Part shown: in pieces, positions 1-11,671 of the stretch
Position numbering within the stretch: position 1 is the first letter of the stretch
How the letters are laid out: each line of letters opens with the position of its first letter
Assembly (NCBI RefSeq): GCF_039555335.1
Contig: NC_092631.1
Coordinates: 16,549,805 to 16,613,804, forward strand
Reading direction: 5' to 3'
Origin: Amphiura filiformis
Taxonomy: Eukaryota; Echinodermata; Ophiuroidea; Amphilepidida; Amphiuridae
Length of the DNA stretch: 64,000 nt
Position numbers and translations under genes: made by a program
The notes under the pieces: model-generated
What the model saw: the letters and a program-made list of their open reading frames with translations, nothing else
The model's database searches: none
What the model was told of the DNA's origin: nothing

Positions 1-761
1 ACAAAAAAGTCAGTGATCTTTCTTACTTGCACTTTAGCACAAAATGTGAACTTGTTCATATTTTTGACTCCCCAGAAAGCACATCCCACATCCGCTATGT
101 TATGTTATTGATTTCCGTAATATGTGTGCCCACAGTGCACTATATTACAGTGAGCTAGACATGCTTGGTGCAATAATTGCTATATTTATACATGTATATG
201 ATTGTTAGTGTCAGGGATGCAAGTTTTCCTGCTTTTGAAGGGATTCCTGCTTTCATGAAGTCCAAATTCCCACACTTTTCTTTATTTTCTGCCCGTTTGG
301 GAGGCTTTTGGCCCAGATTCACACACTTTTCAGGCTTTTCCCTTTAGGTCAGCTTGCATCCCTGTAGTGTCAGTACAGGTACTTAAAATTATTAAGGGTT
401 GCCAAATACGTGATTCAGTAGCCCAATTGGGCGACTTGTGGATCTTGATTTTCCCTGTTAATTTTGACCATTTTTTGTCCAACAGCAATAAAAAACAATA
501 TGGCGACTTTTCAACATTGGCTTTTGTGACTGGCAATAGTTTCCTATCCCATAGGAACCAATGGTTAAGAAATAAATTGGGTTTATTTTCGGTTGCACAT
601 TCGGGCTGACATTTTCTTTGCAACTCTGATATTTTCTTGGCAACTCTGATAATACTCAAGTGTGCCTATTGTAGCAACTGCAGGCATGAGATTTGCAGGG
701 AGTTAATGAATTAATTTAATATTTATGGATTTTCTAATTTATTACAGGCTCAAGTTTGCAG
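1..761. other. SWEET intron sequence, no exon seen
   Basis: This stretch lies upstream of the first recognisable SWEET exon and is presumably intron. Reading both strands I found no further exon of the transporter and no clear mobile element. The short open frames at 330-659 overlap on both strands and resemble no family I know. Confidence 0.5.
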
Positions 762-867
762 AACAAAAAGCACAGAATCTGTGCCCTTTGCAATGTCATT
801 AGCAACCTTTTTAACAGCATTAGAATGGCTGGTGTATGGACGTATAGTGGGGGACTTCTACATTGAG
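762..867 (+). CDS. SLC50A1: SWEET sugar transporter, penultimate coding exon
   Basis: The exon encodes part of the second MtN3/saliva repeat of a SWEET (SLC50) transporter, a seven-helix facilitator that moves glucose or other sugars across membranes. After one base completing a split codon (Arg if the previous exon ends in CG or AG), it reads TKSTESVPFAMSLATFL and then a helix containing LEWLVYGRIVGDFYIE. The R-T-K-S-T loop and the W-xx-YG pattern are typical of animal SWEET1. The acceptor is TTTGCAG and the donor is GAG/GTATGT; the exon ends in phase 0, which fits the exon at 2901. A competing acceptor (ATTACAG at 741-747) would put the wrong frame in front of the motif. Earlier exons lie outside the window. 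Confidence 0.87.
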
Positions 868-979
868 GTATGTGAATCCTTGCCCTCTGTAAAACAGCTC
901 TATATAGTCACTGTGAAAAGGAAGTACCTCATATATTGGACAAACCACCTTGTTTTGAACAAAGGCGGAAAATCTTTGT

Positions 980-1481
980 TATTCCAGACAAGTAGCAAAA
1001 CGTGTAGTTATTCCGCACAAAGTGGCAAAACAAGGTACAAAACAAGTACTTATTCCACCCAAGTAGCGAAACAAGGTACAAAACGAGTTCTTATTCCACC
1101 CAAAGTAGCAAAACAAGGTACAAAACGAGTACTTATTCCACCCAAAGTAGCAAAACAAGGTACAGAACGGGTACTTATTCCACCCAAAGTAGCAAAACAA
1201 GGTACAAAATGAATACTTATTCCACCCAAAGTAGCAAAACAAGGTACAGAACGGGTACTTATTCCACCCAAAGTAGCAAAACAAGGTACAAAATGAATAC
1301 TTATTCCACCCAAAGTAGCAAAACAAGGTACAAAACGAGTACTTATTCCACCCAAAGTAGCAAAACAAGGTACAAAACGAGTACTTATTCCACCCAAAGT
1401 AGCAAAACAAGGTACAAAACGAGTACTTATTCCACCCAAAGTAGTAAAACAAGGTACAAAATGGGTACTTAGTCCACCCAA
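980..1481. repeat. 42-bp minisatellite, about 11-12 copies
   Basis: The unit carries the core AAAGTAGCAAAACAAGGTAC followed by an AAAACGAGTACTTATTCCACC-like half. Successive CCCAAAGTAG starts at 1099 and 1141 show a 42-base period. The central copies are nearly identical and the outer ones have drifted. Because 42 is divisible by three, several frames stay open across the array and produce 14-residue repeat peptides on both strands; these are not genes. It lies in the SWEET intron. Confidence 0.95.
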
Positions 1482-1949
1482 CAAGACAATGCTCCATACA
1501 AATGATGACCTGAAGGTCTTGAATTAGTACTGGTTTTGAAAGTCAAGAGCTGGCCTTGAATTGCTACTTGTTTGTTGATTGTGTACTAATACAAAGGAGA
1601 GACAAAGGATAATTCCTCATTGTTACAGGGAATTAAAAAGGAGGTGGTTTGTCCAATATGAGTTACTTTTTTCCCACAGTGAGTGTTACTCTTGCATGCA
1701 GTGTTGATGCAGCTGTTAAGCGTGTGCATCAATGCAACATCTTCAAACGTGCGAAAGTGCTGTGAGCAAACAATCATGATTTCAGTTCAGTTCTTTATTT
1801 CAATAATTAAACAACTTACACTTAATGTAAAAACAAAAACATGTGGTGGGGAGACCAAGCGGAGCAGAGCTCAGTTTTTTGGATTTGTTAAAGAGTTAAT
1901 TACTATATAGGCCGACTAAAAAGGGCAAATTTTGACCATACAGTAACCT

Positions 1950-2207
1950 ATACTTTGATCAGCTCGTAAATGGCGGGAATTTTAACATCGCGGATTAATA
2001 TCAATATATCTTATTTAGAGAATTGTCTTGTGACACCTCGCCAGAAAAATCACAAGTTATTAATTCAAGTCCTATACTTGTCTACTTTCTTTAACATGCA
2101 CATTGTAGATCTTCCAGATGAACAATATCATCTTAACGCGGATCTACTTTTTCGGCTTAGTGGTAAAAGCCTAACAATTCCCGCCGATTACGAGCTGATC
2201 AAAGTAT
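1950..2207. mobile_element. foldback (hairpin MITE)
   Basis: Inverted ends TACTTTGATCAGCTCGTAAA and its complement at 2187-2206 (one base indel), continuing into GGCGGGAATT / AATTCCCGCC, enclose about 190 bases of non-coding sequence. The structure is that of a non-autonomous DNA element. No target duplication could be decided. Confidence 0.75.
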
Positions 2208-2900
2208 ATACACAGGGAAATCAGTTGTATATGAGGTGAAAGTACAAGCACACTGCACTGCCATATGACGATCTGTATATGTGGCCCACATGATTGTTGA
2301 GCATACTGGGATTCTCATATTCCCTAATATATAAGTGCGAAATATAAATAAGCCTCTGTCTGCCACTGTGGCGTTTGGTCAGTACTGTACGTACTTTGGT
2401 TCACTTACATGTAAAGTTGGTAGGTGAAGTCAATGGTTTTCACGGTTGCATCGCAAACGTGCCGACAAACTGCCTTTGTACCTGTGTGTGTATGTTCTGC
2501 ATTATTAACACACACGAATTGATACTGCGATCAGCGAAATACGCACATATGTTACTTCCAAACTTGGGGTGAACCAAAGAATTGCAAACAAACAATCCTG
2601 CAGGTCTTCTAACTACCGCAGCAACACACAGGTACGTCTATGGCGCAGCTGGTACTTTTGCAAAACTGACCAATCGCACTCTTATAACATTATAGAGTAG
2701 ACTGTGCAGTATGCTGTGCATGCTACGATGGGTATGTTTCACGATGGCCACAACTTATTTGAAAGACCTGTAGTAACTCTGTTCGCCAAGTAAATGATTT
2801 TTTTAAATGGTAGTGTGTAAAAATGATAGTACAGCTTCAATTCCAGTATTTTCTTTAACCTTGTAATTCTCATCAATTCTCCTTTTCCATTCTGTTGCAG

Positions 2901-3014
2901 TTTCCCAATTTCCTTGGTTCAGTCCTCGGTCTCATTCAGCTCCTTTTGTTTGTGTGGTATCCAAGTACGCCATCCCATGTGAAAGGATCAACAGGACCAA
3001 CAAGTACAGTATGA
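2901..3014 (+). CDS. SLC50A1: SWEET sugar transporter, terminal coding exon
   Basis: This exon starts after TCTGTTGCAG in phase 0 and reads FPNFLGSVLGLIQLLLFVWYP, the seventh membrane helix of a SWEET transporter. A short polar tail (STPSHVKGSTGPTSTV) follows, then TGA at 3012-3014. Joined to the exon at 762-867 it gives YIE-FPNFLG, the usual animal SWEET1 junction before the last helix. The cytoplasmic tail is short, as in the family. A poly(A) signal follows at 3074. The gene converges on the integrin gene, whose stop codon lies 15 kb away on the other strand. Confidence 0.88.
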   Translation, partial: FPNFLGSVLGLIQLLLFVWYPSTPSHVKGSTGPTSTV

Positions 3015-3073
3015 GGTGTGTGGTGTTGGACGATTTGAATCAAGTCTCTTTAAAGAGTTAAAACATGGCACAA

Positions 3074-3079
3074 AATAAA
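3074..3079 (+). promoter_or_regulatory. poly(A) signal of the SWEET gene
   Basis: AATAAA occurs 60 bases after the SWEET stop codon, the right distance for a compact 3' UTR. Usage would need transcript data. Confidence 0.6.
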
Positions 3080-3761
3080 AAATTGCATTCCACAATATGA
3101 AGTCAATGTGCAGTTTTATTTTTGATCGCCTACACTCTAGCGGACGGATGATGACAATGATGATGAAGCAGTGGCAGCCAGGGGGGCATGAGGGGAAAAT
3201 GCACCCTAGTCAGCTCCTCCAGTTGCTCCCAATAAAAACGAAACAAATCGAAAATGTACTATTTTCACCACAATTTTGCAGAAATTTCATGATTTTTGAC
3301 CTCCCTGTTATTCACTTTGCCCTCCCTCCCATGCCCCCCGGTAAAAATATTTCTGGTGCCATCACTGCGATGAAGAGGTCAATGACATGAAGAAGAACAC
3401 ATAAGTGCAATGCTGCGCTGAGCCTTTGACATGTTAACAATTTCTTACATGAGTGTTTAAGGACAGTGTTTATTAGGAGAGGTTAAACAGGTAAAATACA
3501 ATTATATATTTGGTGTACATTTAGCTGTGCCTGTTGTAAATTACAATGAAGTTTTATGGTTTTTGGTGCACTTTGTATAATATTGCAACATTTATGTTGA
3601 TATTTAAGTCAGTATTTGTTTGGGGTGTAAACAATTGAGCCCATAGCGGAACCAATATTGTATGGCAAAAATCTAATTGAGTTTCCAGACAGCAAACTAA
3701 TGTGTTTGTATACATATGCATGCTTGATTTATACACCACTACCAAAAACTCGATAGTTAGC

Positions 3762-4020
3762 ATATGTGACATGATCAAGGGGAATGAGTCACATGTCGGC
3801 CCTGGTCAAAAATGAGTTTTACGCATGTGTCTAAAGAGGACATTTAGAGCTTTCAGAAACTGAAAACCCCATGTTGATACGACGTTTCTTTGTGAAGTTA
3901 AATCAATTTATCAATCGCTGAAAACAATATAAAACAAAAGAATTTTAACAATTTCTTTGCCAATATCTCAAAATCAATATTAGCGACATCCGACTCATTT
4001 CCCTTGATCGTGTCACATAT
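3762..4020. mobile_element. hairpin MITE, ATATGTGACATGATCAAG family, copy 1
   Basis: The ends are ATATGTGACATGATCAAGGG and, inverted, CCCTTGATCGTGTCACATAT. The interior includes the CTGAAAACAATATAAAACAAA block seen in other copies at 19,600, 40,470 and 44,120. It is non-coding. A block at 4,092-4,250 just beyond it recurs at 57,862-58,030. Confidence 0.85.
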
Positions 4021-4319
4021 GTGCTTACTATCGAGCGCTTTTGAAAACATGAAATTGTACCAAAGTCCGGTGCTTTACCAACTCAGCTAATGAGGTTAAG
4101 ACACGCATTTTCAGGTTTACTAGCTGTTGGTATATAACTATGTGTATCGATGATTTGCTCAAAACCCTTGACACTTTTGTTGATGGGGCACTTCACGTTT
4201 GCATGTTTTAATAGAGCTCAATTGTAAGCACATATGCTAACTATCAAGTTTTACGGTAGTTTGATGGATTTTGACTGAATAACAGTTGATTTGTACTCCA
4301 CTTTACCAGTGCCATATCT

Positions 4320-4622
4320 TTGGGGGCATGGTGGTGCAGCGGTACGGGCTCTGCCTCATAATTGGGAGGATTGTAAGTTCAAGCCCATGCGGTGCTATCA
4401 TGGTGTGCACTTTGGCCATGGTGCTTTACCTCACTTGCCTCTCTCTACCCAGAGGTGAAATGAGGAGCTGTTATGAATTATCTGTCCACTGAGGGCCACC
4501 CAAAGATATAAGCATGCCTTGGGCATTGTAAAGCAGCTGTCATATTCGAATGACAGCAGAAAAAATGTAAAGCGCTTTGATACATGTGAAAGGTGCTGTA
4601 TAAATGCCAACATTTATTTATA
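4320..4622 (+). mobile_element. tRNA-derived SINE
   Basis: A pol III box A-like TGGTGCAGCGGT (4332-4343) and box B-like AGTTCAAGCC (4376-4385) sit at normal tRNA spacing at the head. The body ends in an AAGCGCTTTGATACATGTG / GTGCTGTATAAATGCC tail and a T/A-rich end, a layout shared by many deuterostome SINEs. It is not a functional tRNA: I see no acceptor-stem pairing. A related SINE lies at 47,101-47,502. Confidence 0.8.
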
Positions 4623-5975
4623 TCATAGCTGCAATGTAGTTTATGTCACACTTTTATTTTATGATCTCTGTGATAATAAAGGGGTGCATTTGGTATAACA
4701 ATTTTATTCTGTTTGCTAATATACTGGTTAAGGTACTAGTATATACAGAATTAAGGTAGCAGTTGTGTTCACCCCCGTATATTCTAAATAAAGACAAATG
4801 TGTCAAAATTAAAACAAGCAGCCGATGCCTGTACTTTGTAGCTCTGATTTAAGACCTTATTTGTTGAAATTGGTTGAGAATTAAAGAAACGATAGTCCAA
4901 AACCTGATAAAGATACGAAATAAAAAGTTGCACTTTTGTGTTCTAATCAATGAAAGCACGACGCTAGTCTTTCGTGCTAATCAATGAAAGCACAGCGCCT
5001 AGTTTGTGTACAAATCAATAGGGCATGTAATGTGGCAAACTGCAACTTTTATATTTGCATCTTCCTTGGGTTTTTGGATCGTCGTGTCTTTATTTCTTGA
5101 ACAATGTCAACGAATGAGGTTACATTAGAGCTGAAAGATGCAGCTATTAGCTGTTGGTTCCAATTATGACATGTTTGCCTTTGTTTAGGATATACAGGGG
5201 GTGAACGCAACTGGTACCTTAATTTTTTTTGGCTTACTGTATAGAGAGTATTGTCAGGGTTTTGTATACAGAGTAACATATATTATCCAAGGTGGATGTT
5301 CATCAGCACTATGAATTTTATTGATCTTCCTTTACCACATGGTTAAATTAATTTTAGATTCCATGGTGAGAAATGTTGCTCTGTACAGAAATTTTAATCA
5401 TTACAGAAAAAAATTTAAGGTGCTAAAAGTAATAAATGTTATGAAATATTGTTTAAATGTATTCAAGTTGACAGTAATTGCCTTACAAGCTTTATTTTAG
5501 TTTTCCGCAAGGTTCTTCATGCAGCTGTCTGCCGATTTGGCTCTGTTTAGAACATAAAAATATGGAAGTGGGGTTCTGATTGGCTAATCATTGACACCTC
5601 ATTCCCCGATCAAGCTGCGTACATTGTAGTGTGACCCAGGTTTATGTGATATTCGGGTAGCACAGTTGGATACTGCTGATGAAGGACCTTGCTGAATAGG
5701 AATTGCTATGTATAATAAATATGATATTATAATGCAACTCCAAACAGGGGCACAGATGAGTGATATGTACAAAACTTCAGTGGCTGATATTACAAATAAT
5801 GTAACTTGCACTTGATGAACAACTATTTGACTACTGATAAATAGTTATACTTGAGCAACAGAGCCAATTTTTTTTAACTCTTTGGATCTTCTTCGATGCT
5901 AGTTATTAAACTATAAACTAATGAACTATCAACTAATTAATCTAATGGTAAAATTGTATTGGACAATGCATCATC

Positions 5976-6345
5976 GGTTTTGGAGTGTCCCTGGACCTAG
6001 ACCTAGATGCTAGGATCATTCATGGTTGACCTAAAAATCAAAAAAAGTCTCTGGACCTAGACCTAGATGCTAGATCATTCATGGTTGACCTAAAAATCAA
6101 AAAATCAAGATGTTTTGTATTTTTAATATGAAATTTGATAATTTGTATTCATGTCATACTCTATTAATGATTTCAAAATGCATTGAATTTGAATGCATTT
6201 TGAAATCATTAATAGAGTATGACATGAATACAAATTATCAATTTTCATATTAAAAATACAAAACATCTTGAAATTTTTTATTATTTTTTAGGTCAACCAT
6301 GAATGATCCTAGCATCTAGGTCTAGGTCCAGGACACTCCAAAACC
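5976..6345. mobile_element. long foldback element with duplicated arm segment
   Basis: The arms start GGTTTTGGAGTGTCC and meet at a centre near 6180 (CAAAATGCATTG and its inverse). They are nearly perfect inverted copies. The left arm contains an extra tandem copy of about 58 bases (TGGACCTAGACCTAGATGCT occurs twice), which the right arm lacks. No coding potential. Confidence 0.9.
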
Positions 6346-6892
6346 AAAAAAAAACTTTAAAAAAAGAAGAAAACTGGGGGTGGGACTACTCGAATGTGGG
6401 ACTATAATCGGACGAATACGGTAATTAATTGATTTTTAAATAAGGATCGACCAAGCATCGATGCTTGTTCGAAAGATCAAACTAATTGGGTTCTATTGCC
6501 TTATATTTTATAACAGAATTTTGGCATAAATCAGTACCATTTTTGTTGTTGGTATAATTCACTTTAAACTCCCTTGGTTTATCAATTTAGCTCTGTATTA
6601 ATTTCAGTATTCTAAATTTTACATTGGTGTTAAGTTAACTGAAATAAGAGTTTGGTGTAATTAAGTATTTTTTTAATTAAGGCATTTTTCATTGATGTTC
6701 AATAAAAATTCAAAGATCAAGGATGTAATTTACATATGAAATTGCTTAAAGTGAGTTGTATCATGAAATGATGAAGATCAAGGACGGATATATAATGTAA
6801 GCTTTAAATTATGCATGTTTGATAGCTTTAAATATGCATGTTTGATCGATTCAGTGTGTCTGGATTTTAATGAGAAATCGGTTCTTGAAATA

Positions 6893-7111
6893 CAGGGTGT
6901 ATCAAAATGATTGGTACCCATGAATATCCAGTGAGCATGCCACATCAAAATAGAGCATATCATCTACCAAATTTGTAGATTTATGTAATAAAAGGTCATA
7001 AAACTACAAATGGTAGTTATTTTCAAGATGATCTAATGCTGAATTTGGGAGAAGCAGCCGTTTCAATTACACAACAAAACGGATGGGTACCAATCATTTT
7101 GATACACCCTG
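6893..7111. mobile_element. TA-flanked MITE with CAGGGTGTATCAAAATGA ends, copy 1
   Basis: Perfect inverted ends begin CAGGGTGTATCAAAATGATT and run about 28 bases. TA dinucleotides flank both sides (6891-6892 and 7112-7113), as expected for a Tc1/mariner-type insertion. The interior is non-coding. A second copy lies at 31,373-31,600. Confidence 0.88.
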
Positions 7112-7163
7112 TATGACATTTGTGTTGGTCTATTTTTATAAAGATAACTCTAAACAGTTGCTT

Positions 7164-7355
7164 TGGGCTATTCCACTTGAAATCCACACACCCCCTGTGG
7201 AAGGCATGCCATTAATCTTCCACACAGGGGGCGTATATTTCAAATGGAGTCACCCATTCAGGTTAACTCCAGTTGAAATTCACACTCCCTCTGTGGAAGA
7301 TTCAGATCATGTCTTCCATAGGGGGTGTATGGATTTTAACTGGCATAGCCCATTT
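7164..7355. mobile_element. GGGCTATTCC palindromic MITE, copy 1
   Basis: The element runs from GGGCTATTCCACTTGAAATC to its inverse ending TGGCATAGCCC. It is a palindrome built from four alternating copies of one module of about 27 bases (TTGAAATCCACACACCCCCT and its complement), so each arm is itself a hairpin. Eight further full, split or partial copies occur in the window. Confidence 0.9.
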
Positions 7356-7566
7356 TAGGCTTGAGATAAGATATACTTTCTGTAGATGTTCTGAACCAAC
7401 AAATTGGTAGCCTCATTCCCCATGTTGGTTATACCACCAATTAGTACTGCCCTATGAGTCATTGGAATGCACATGTAGTTGCTTCTAATCTACATTTTGT
7501 ACGAAGCGCTTGGGCAATATGAGCTCAAAACTTTTGGTGATGGGCTGCAATGTACAGTAAATCACT

Positions 7567-7819
7567 ATATATGTGACCGTACACCACGAATGAGCCGTAA
7601 ATGTCCTCAATTGTATTCTGAGTTACAGTGTAAAATGGGCATGAAGTTCATATTCATAGGTATTTCAAATTGGTGCTACGTGTATCTCATTAAATGAGGT
7701 ACACGTAGCACCAAATTGAGGTACCTATGAATACGACCTTCATGCCCATTTTACACTGTAACTCAGAATACAATTGAGGACATTTACGGCTCATTCGTGG
7801 TGTACGGTCACATATATGA
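7567..7819. mobile_element. near-perfect 250-bp hairpin MITE
   Basis: Two arms of about 120 bases (CATATATGTGACCGTACACC-type ends) are almost perfect inverse copies meeting near 7690 at CTCATTAAATGAGG. High arm identity suggests a young insertion or gene conversion. The open frame at 7479-7697 only reads through an arm. Confidence 0.92.
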
Positions 7820-8883
7820 ACAAATCTAGACCACCTACCTTAAACTTGTAAAAGGGAATTGTTTATGTTGGTAAATATAGACCACTTGACATCATTGTTT
7901 ATCAACAATGGCGAGGGGCTTTCGATATGCTTGAACGAATTGCTACACTGTTCAATGGCTTTCTTTTTGTACTATATGAAATGTGGTGAGCGATTTAAAA
8001 TGCATGTGCCCTGAGCAAACTATTATACGTTGCGTACCCACGCTGCAGGGAACAATGGAAATTGCCATAATTCCCGTGCATACTGCCGGGCAATGATGTC
8101 ACATGTCAAGTGGGCTATATAGAATTAATTATTGCTTAGATTGCTGACTTGATCAAGCACAGACGACAAGTTTGTTTGTGAGATCTAGATCTACATATTT
8201 TGCATATGTTATATTGTGCTAAAAGGTCAGATTTGATTATTTCAAACAATTAGACTAGATCACCTGACTTCAATAAATCAAATTAGCATTGTAATTTGCA
8301 GTTTTTGAGAGCAGTTTTGAGTCACTTTGACCTCTGACATATCGGGGAAATTGCTGTAATTATTATTCATTTATTATTGTAATAATGTTATCATTAACAT
8401 TATTTTAAAATAAGAAGTTTTTTATTTGATCAGATTTTGACATTTTAGCCAAGCAGTGGTGATATATCTCGATATTTTTCTCTAAACTTCTCTTATCCAA
8501 AATTTAGATAAAAATGCTGACCCAAGCTGTTGTAAAAATTGGGTCGGTCGGGTAAGGGCAACACAACATTTTTTTGTTGGCCTAATTATGACTCACCAAC
8601 AGTAAATTAGGCTGATCAGGGTATAGTTTTTGATTTATGGGTATAAATATGTCACATGGTTATTAAAAATGGCTAAGTTTGTCAATGTACTCGAACAATG
8701 CCGTTGTGCATGGCTAAGTAACATAAAAAAAATTTGTGTCTTTTCAGTGCTACTTTTTATTGTGTATAGTTTTAGAGGTTGTGAATTCATTGTATGTTAT
8801 TCGTAATTCATATACGTATATGTATATGTATCAAGATTAAGATGATGCCCTAACCTTTAAAGGCAGTCTAATTAGCTCAAATG

Positions 8884-9098
8884 TTAACCCCCTGAGCACT
8901 ACCTGCCAATCTAACATTGCCACTGATTGGTCAACTACATGATATCTTCACTTTAATCACCAATCAGAATGGAGCTTTGCAAACAATTCACCCCAAATTT
9001 TTTGTGTGGTGAAATTATTCTAATAATGTTGCCGATTGGTCCAATTGATAATGAAAACTTCTTTTTGGCCAATCGGCTGGTAGTTCTCATGGGGTTAA
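8884..9098. mobile_element. piggyBac-like MITE (TTAA target)
   Basis: TTAA at 8884-8887 and 9095-9098 flanks an element whose ends are CCCCCTGAGCACTACC and, inverted, CCCCATGAGAACTACC. TTAA duplication plus CCC ends is the piggyBac hallmark. The internal 207 bases have no coding potential. Confidence 0.82.
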
Positions 9099-10239
9099 GA
9101 CGTTACACTCTGGTGCATGTGGCAGTACGAGTTTGAGCCTCCGCAGTGTCAAGTTCTCATGGAAAAATTGAAGCAAAATGAAATTCCCCTGGACATTTAC
9201 TTCCAATTGTATCGGTTGTGTACCCACACATAACCTGGCTGCGATGGTTTATTTAAGGTGATTAGGGCTTATGTTGATCTGGAACTCTGTATCCCTGGAA
9301 TGGTTTATGGAATGATTTTGGCTACTATGACTAGGTGAGGTGTACAGCCTTGTGGATTAGGTAGGTAGCACACTTATATGAAGATCATCACCCCAAAGTT
9401 GGATCAGAGTGGAGGGCGGTCATTATATCAAAGTATTTATTTATTTTTAAGTTTGAGCTCTAATGCCATAGGTTTAGTTTGTGTTGCCTGCCCTACTCAA
9501 GGAGAGGCACCCTTTTTCAAGATGGATTGACACCATCGGTAGATATGGCATGTTTCCACAAAGAGGCGGATATATTTAGTATGCCCTTCATTTCTATGTT
9601 AATGCTACTATTAGCCATCTTAATTTAATAGTTTTTCTCAAAGCCCTCACAGGCATAAATAAAATTGCCCACTTCTTGCGCATTATTCCTGCTGAATTGA
9701 GTAAATTTCATTTTTTCCCAAATCCAACACACAAAAATCTCACATCTGAAAAGCTCATTTTGACCAATTAAAAAAAGGTAAAGTAAAAAAAAAATCCTTA
9801 AAAAAACCAGCATTCCGATATTAGGTTTTCAACTTGGGAACAGCTTTGAGACAAACTATTATTTATATTAAGATGGCCTAATGTAAAAAAGATCTATATT
9901 TTTGATGTTTATACATATCTAAATGGTGTTACATAATTGCATAAAATAAACTTGTGATTATTGGAATAAAACTATTAAAGTTGAAACAAACTGACTATAG
10001 CATACCTGGCTCTGGATGTTTTGAAAACCTATGACCCATGATTTTACCTTTTATTCTTTAGTTGACATGAATTCTGTAATCTCATTGGTCAAACACCACT
10101 TGGATATAAAAATCGTATTACCCGAGTACTATATATGATGACATAGGCAGGTAACATTTTCTGTATTACCTGCGTAATCTTAACATACGTGCAACATAAA
10201 GCGAGCAATATCCTATATGCTCGGCATGGTTGCACTCCT

Positions 10240-11520
10240 AATATTAAAAGCAATGAAAAAATTGGTCTACTTTTCATTAAGATTTTCACACTAAATTCCT
10301 TAACAAAGGTCATAGAATTCATGTTCACAGGGATGTAAATCTTCAGAAAATTTCCTGATTTCAGGAAATTTTGCTTGGATCTTCCTTGTACAAAGTATAG
10401 GGAAATACAGAATTTCAGGAAATGTTAAAGCAGTTTCAGGAAATTGTTTCAGTGCTTGTTTTCATCCCTGTGTTCACTAAAAGGATAAAATTGTTACCCT
10501 TTGTCATTATTACAAAGGGTTTTTATTCCAAAGGGCCAGTCATGACTACAAATTTACAATATTATTACAAAGAGTCACTACCCCGAAGGATTGTTATTCC
10601 AAAGGGTCATTACTCCAAATTTTGGAATAGTGATCCTTCAGAATAACAATGTTTACCGTAAATTAGGAGTAATGACCCTTCGGAATAACGACCCTTAGGA
10701 ATAATGAGCCGTATCCTCCTTGGAAATCAGTGCTTTGTCATTGAATGAAGGGGCTTAATATTAAAAGCAGTGAAGAAATTGGCCTAATTGCAAAGGTAAT
10801 AGATCTAGAAACACTCCATCTTCTAGAAACACCAGCAGTGCATCTGGAATCACTCATACGTGATCAAGAGACCAGACCAGGTCTCGAAACGTCGTAGCTC
10901 CATGTGAGTACTGGATATGTTTCAAGAAATTTTATATTGCTAAAGGTAATAGAATTCATGTTCACTGAAACTTAATATTGTTACCATGTGTCGTTGTTCT
11001 GAAGGGCTGTTATTCAAAGGGTCATTACCTCAAAGGGTTGTTATTCTGAAGGGTCATTACTCCAAATTTTGGAATAGTGATCCTTCGGAATAACAATGTA
11101 CGACCCTTAGGAATAATGAGCCTTTGTCATTGAATGAAGGGGCCTAATATTAAAAGCAATGAAGAAATTGGCCTACTTTTCATTAAGATTTTCAAACTAA
11201 ATTCCTTTGCAAAGGTAATAGAATTCATGTTCACTGAAACTTAAAATTGTTACCCTGTGTCATTGTTCTGAAGGGCTGTTATTCTAAAGGTTTTTTATTC
11301 GGAAGGGCCATTAATAATAATTACTCCAAATTTACAACAAGGCTTGTTATTCCAAAGGGTCATTACCTCGAAGGGTTGTTATTCTGAAGGCTCATTACTT
11401 GGAATTTTGGAATAACAGTCCTTCAAAAATAACAATCCTGGCTGTAAATTTAGAGTAAGGACCCTTCGGAATAATGACCCTTTGGAATAATGAGCTATAA
11501 CCTCTTTGGAAATCAGTGTA
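10240..11520. repeat. clustered GAAGGGTCATTA-type short repeats and direct duplications
   Basis: Short units such as CATTACTCC, GGAATAACGACCCTT and CGAAGGGTTGTTATTC recur more than a dozen times in both orientations, at 10,480-10,720, 10,980-11,130 and 11,230-11,500. Between the clusters a longer block (AATATTAAAAGCAATGAAGA through AATAGAATTCATGTTCACTG) is repeated directly near 10,240, 10,755/10,940 and 11,150. The whole looks like a higher-order duplication of a subrepeat element. No gene is visible. Confidence 0.8.
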
Positions 11521-11671
11521 TTGTCATTGAATGAAGAGACTACGATAGCTAAAGAAATTTTTTAATAAATACACATACACAATGCGCCAAATAAACAAAA
11601 TAGAATCGAATTATAATAGCAGCATGATCTCATCTTTATTATATTTAAAAGATAGCATTAGTATTCTTCAT

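Larger units (their letters stand above)
868..2900 (+). other. last coding intron of the SWEET gene
   Basis: The intron begins GTATGT and ends TTCTGTTGCAG. It contains a 42-bp minisatellite and a foldback element, annotated separately. Bases 2430-2540 resemble 36,190-36,270 (shared GCCGACAAAC and CTGCATTATTAAC-like blocks), so a further dispersed repeat is present. No other exon was seen. Confidence 0.75.

Noticed and set aside
980..1481. Regularly spaced repeat resembling a CRISPR array
   Set aside because: The repeats are head-to-tail with no unique spacers, and the genome is eukaryotic.
979..1497. Open frames with 14-residue repeats (WNKYSFCTLFCYFG, GGISTRFVPCFATL, STQSSKTRYKT types) on both strands
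   Set aside because: They are translations of the 42-bp minisatellite. The period is a multiple of three, so several frames stay open without selection.
4332..4385. A functional tRNA gene
   Set aside because: Box A and B spacing fits, but there is no acceptor stem, and the following 230 bases have a SINE body and tail.
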